Shown here in pieces: positions 61,863-64,000 of a stretch of 64,000 bases of DNA. The notes beneath the pieces were generated by a model, which was given only the letters and a program-made list of their open reading frames with translations, was not told where the DNA came from and made no database searches. Position 1 is the first letter of the stretch. Each line of letters opens with the position of its first letter. This DNA comes from Bacteroidales bacterium (lineage in GTDB: Bacteria > Bacteroidota > Bacteroidia > Bacteroidales > Tenuifilaceae), in contig JACJXD010000003.1 in the NCBI GenBank assembly GCA_020636845.1, positions 248,001-312,000 on the forward strand, in the 5' to 3' direction. Made by a program: the position numbers and the translations under genes.

Positions 61863-63926
61863 CTATTCAGCCTTCTGCCGATAGTACGAGTATAATTCGA
61901 GTTGAGACCTAAACGGGGCCTTTCCCTCTCTAGGTTTAAAAACGTTGTTCTGCGTTTGATTAATAATCCTCGATTTTACATTATCGGTTAACGCAAACTC
62001 AACTACCATTTTTAACTCCTCCACCAACTTCTTATCCAGAATAGGAACAGCAACCTCAACCCGATGGTCTAAATTTCGGGTCATCCAATCGGCCGAAGAG
62101 ATATAGCACAACTCGTTCCCGTTGTTGCCAAAAATAAATATTCTGGAATGCTCAAGGAAACGATCCACAATGCTATATATTTCGATATTCTCGCTAATAC
62201 CGGGAATTCCCGGAACCAGCGAGCAAATGCTCCGTACAATAAGTTTTATTTTAACACCTGCCTGACTGGCCTGGTAAAGTTTTGAAATTACACCCTCGTC
62301 AACAAGATTGTTGATTTTACAAAGAAGATATGCTTTTTTCCCCGCACGGGCATTCCGAATTTCGTTATCGATAAGCGCGTAAAGCTTCTTACGCATGTTT
62401 ACAGGCGAAACCAATAGGTGCTTAAAGGTAAACGACTTGTAATTTTGCTCCAAAAAAGTGAATAGGTTTTGTACCTCGTTTGTAATTTTTGAGTTAACGG
62501 TAAACAGGTTCACATCTGTGTATAGGTTTGCATTTCCCTCATGAAAATTTCCCGTACTAATTGTTGCATATTTAACCAACCGCTTCCCTTCCTTACGCGT
62601 TATAAGCGTCATTTTGCTATGAACCTTTAAACCCGGAATACCAAAAATTACATTCACTCCAGCATCCTGCATTTGCCTTGACCAATGAATATTAGCCTGC
62701 TCGTCGAATCGTGCCCTAAGTTCAATGAGCGCAGTTACTTTTTTCCCGTTTTGTGCTGCATTAATTAGCGCATGTATAACCCTCGATTCTGTTCCAACCC
62801 GGTACAGCGTAATGAAAATCGACTTAACATTCGGGTCAAGCGCAGCCTCCCTTAGCAAGCGTAGGTAATAATGAAAACTGTGGTAAGGGTAATGAAGTAT
62901 AAAATCGCGCTGAGCCATTACCTCCATTAGCGTTCTGGAATTATCGAGAAATGGAACCGGAACTGGACTTAATGGCTCATTAACCAATACTTTACGGTTA
63001 AAACATGGAAAACTCATAAAATCCTTGAAATTATGGTAACGGCTACCGGGATAAACATAGTCCTTTTCGTCCAACTCCAAACCATTTACAATAAACGACA
63101 GTAAATCGGCTGGAATAGTTGAATCGTAAACAAACCTAACGGCTTCGGCCTTTTTACGGTTCTGAACACCCTTTGCAATTTTTTCTATTAAACTTTCCGA
63201 AATATCGTTATCTACATCGAGTTCCGCATCGCGGGTAATTTTTATGGTGTAAGCCTCGAAAGCATCGTAGTCGAAAAGTGCAAATATATCGTCTAAACAA
63301 AACCTAATAACATCGTCGAGAAGTATAATTGCCTGCTTACCCTTTGCACTAACCGGCAACTCTATAAAACGGGGGAAATACCTAGTTGGAATTTCCACAA
63401 TTGCAAATTCCTTATTTTCCGGATTATCGCTATTATATAATTTAACGGCAAGGTAAATAGATTGGTCGGTTAACTGCGGGAAAATTTTGATTCTGCTAAG
63501 CATAATCGGCGCAGTGTAAAGAGCTATATTGTCGTTATAGTATTTCCGTAGATACTGCTTTTGCGACTCGCTAAGCTGAGTTTCGTTTAAAATGCTAATA
63601 CCCTCAACTTCTAACTCTTTACGAATTTGAGAATAAATCTGGTCGAACTGATTTTGATACGCTATAACTATTCGTTGAATCTTCTCCAAAACCTTACGAG
63701 GATTTTCTCCCAAGATTTTTTTAACGCCTTTCCCAACATTTATTAAACGCCGGAGAGTTGCCACCCGAACACGAAAAAATTCGTCGAGATTATTGGAGAA
63801 TATCCCAAGAAATTTCAGCCTTTCAACTATAGGAACTTCAGGATCGGCTGCTTCCTGTAAAACCCTGTGGTTAAACGACAACCAGCTTATTTCCCTGTTT
63901 ACTAAAAGCAAATCCTTTTTAGGCAT
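61863..63926 (-). CDS. ppk1: Polyphosphate kinase 1
   Basis: A 687-residue PPK1 that polymerises the gamma phosphate of ATP into polyphosphate. The N-terminal domain starts with LLVNREISWLSFNHRVLQEA. The catalytic histidine is in LKVHSKMTLI and the second conserved histidine in NLDHRVEVAVPI, both in PLD-like domains. ALIELRARFDEQANIHW is also typical. It precedes ppx and the MFS gene. The 74 bases upstream to the window edge show no clear promoter. Confidence 0.97.
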   Translation of the reverse strand: MPKKDLLLVNREISWLSFNHRVLQEAADPEVPIVERLKFLGIFSNNLDEFFRVRVATLRRLINVGKGVKKILGENPRKVLEKIQRIVIAYQNQFDQIYSQIRKELEVEGISILNETQLSESQKQYLRKYYNDNIALYTAPIMLSRIKIFPQLTDQSIYLAVKLYNSDNPENKEFAIVEIPTRYFPRFIELPVSAKGKQAIILLDDVIRFCLDDIFALFDYDAFEAYTIKITRDAELDVDNDISESLIEKIAKGVQNRKKAEAVRFVYDSTIPADLLSFIVNGLELDEKDYVYPGSRYHNFKDFMSFPCFNRKVLVNEPLSPVPVPFLDNSRTLMEVMAQRDFILHYPYHSFHYYLRLLREAALDPNVKSIFITLYRVGTESRVIHALINAAQNGKKVTALIELRARFDEQANIHWSRQMQDAGVNVIFGIPGLKVHSKMTLITRKEGKRLVKYATISTGNFHEGNANLYTDVNLFTVNSKITNEVQNLFTFLEQNYKSFTFKHLLVSPVNMRKKLYALIDNEIRNARAGKKAYLLCKINNLVDEGVISKLYQASQAGVKIKLIVRSICSLVPGIPGISENIEIYSIVDRFLEHSRIFIFGNNGNELCYISSADWMTRNLDHRVEVAVPILDKKLVEELKMVVEFALTDNVKSRIINQTQNNVFKPREGKAPFRSQLELYSYYRQKAE

Positions 63927-64000
63927 ACAACTATATTAAAATCTATATCATCAATTATAGTAAACATCTAACCGCTGCAATTTTATAATACGGATAAACT

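Overview
The window looks like a chromosomal segment of an anaerobic or facultatively fermentative member of the Bacteroidota, probably of the Bacteroidales/Marinilabiliales side. The evidence is a SusB-type GH97 glucosidase, the Na+-translocating NQR operon, a PorT homologue and a type IX secretion plug-like protein. The tRNA-tuf-tRNA-secE-nusG-rplKAJL-rpoBC order with a DUF3467 gene behind rpoC also fits. At least three promoters (tRNA/tuf operon, rpsU, purL) match the Bacteroidota pattern TTTG-N19-TAnnTTTG exactly. Nothing looks like a prophage, insertion sequence, CRISPR array or rRNA operon; the single tyrosine recombinase is of the chromosomal XerC/D kind. Most genes lie on the minus strand.

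Region 1 (1-3.3 kb): the 5' part of an unrecognised secreted protein that runs off the left edge, then a lipoprotein alpha-glucosidase of family GH97.

Region 2 (3.3-15.0 kb) is a redox and hydrogen module and the most distinctive part. A tight operon encodes a thioredoxin-like [2Fe-2S] protein, a group C (sensory) [FeFe]-hydrogenase with a PAS domain, a SpoIIE-type phosphatase, a second [2Fe-2S] protein and a group B [FeFe]-hydrogenase. Upstream are a divergent Rex-type NADH sensor, NfnAB (ferredoxin:NADP transhydrogenase), an iron alcohol dehydrogenase and a sigma-54 activator of the AcoR type. The DNA suggests a circuit. Two TGTTA-N6-TAACA palindromes, Rex-operator-like, overlap the activator's promoter region. 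The alcohol dehydrogenase has a sigma-54-like -24/-12 box with an upstream palindrome that could be the activator's site.

Region 3 (15.0-30.3 kb) is the transcription and translation block: DUF3467, rpoC, rpoB, rplL, rplJ, rplA, rplK, nusG, secE, tRNA-Trp, tuf, four more tRNAs, then hpf, a Xer recombinase and rpsU. A terminator-like hairpin sits between rplL and rpoB.

Region 4 (30.3-50.6 kb) mixes housekeeping and envelope genes: an HhH protein, two small unknown genes, a K+/H+ antiporter, an NSS symporter, class I aldolase, a TamA/BamA-like protein with a divergent rRNA methyltransferase, DUF3781, an unknown membrane protein beside a membrane-anchored M15 peptidase, the purL-ubiE-porT-FAD dehydrogenase run, an SDR and an Ldh-family dehydrogenase.

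Region 5 (50.8-64 kb): nqrABCDEF with its promoter and terminator, a type IX secretion plug-like gene, mtaB, an MFS transporter, and ppx with ppk1. The NQR pump, the sodium symporter and the antiporter together suggest sodium-based energetics. NfnAB, Rex, the hydrogenases and the alcohol dehydrogenase suggest that fermentative electron disposal is regulated together.
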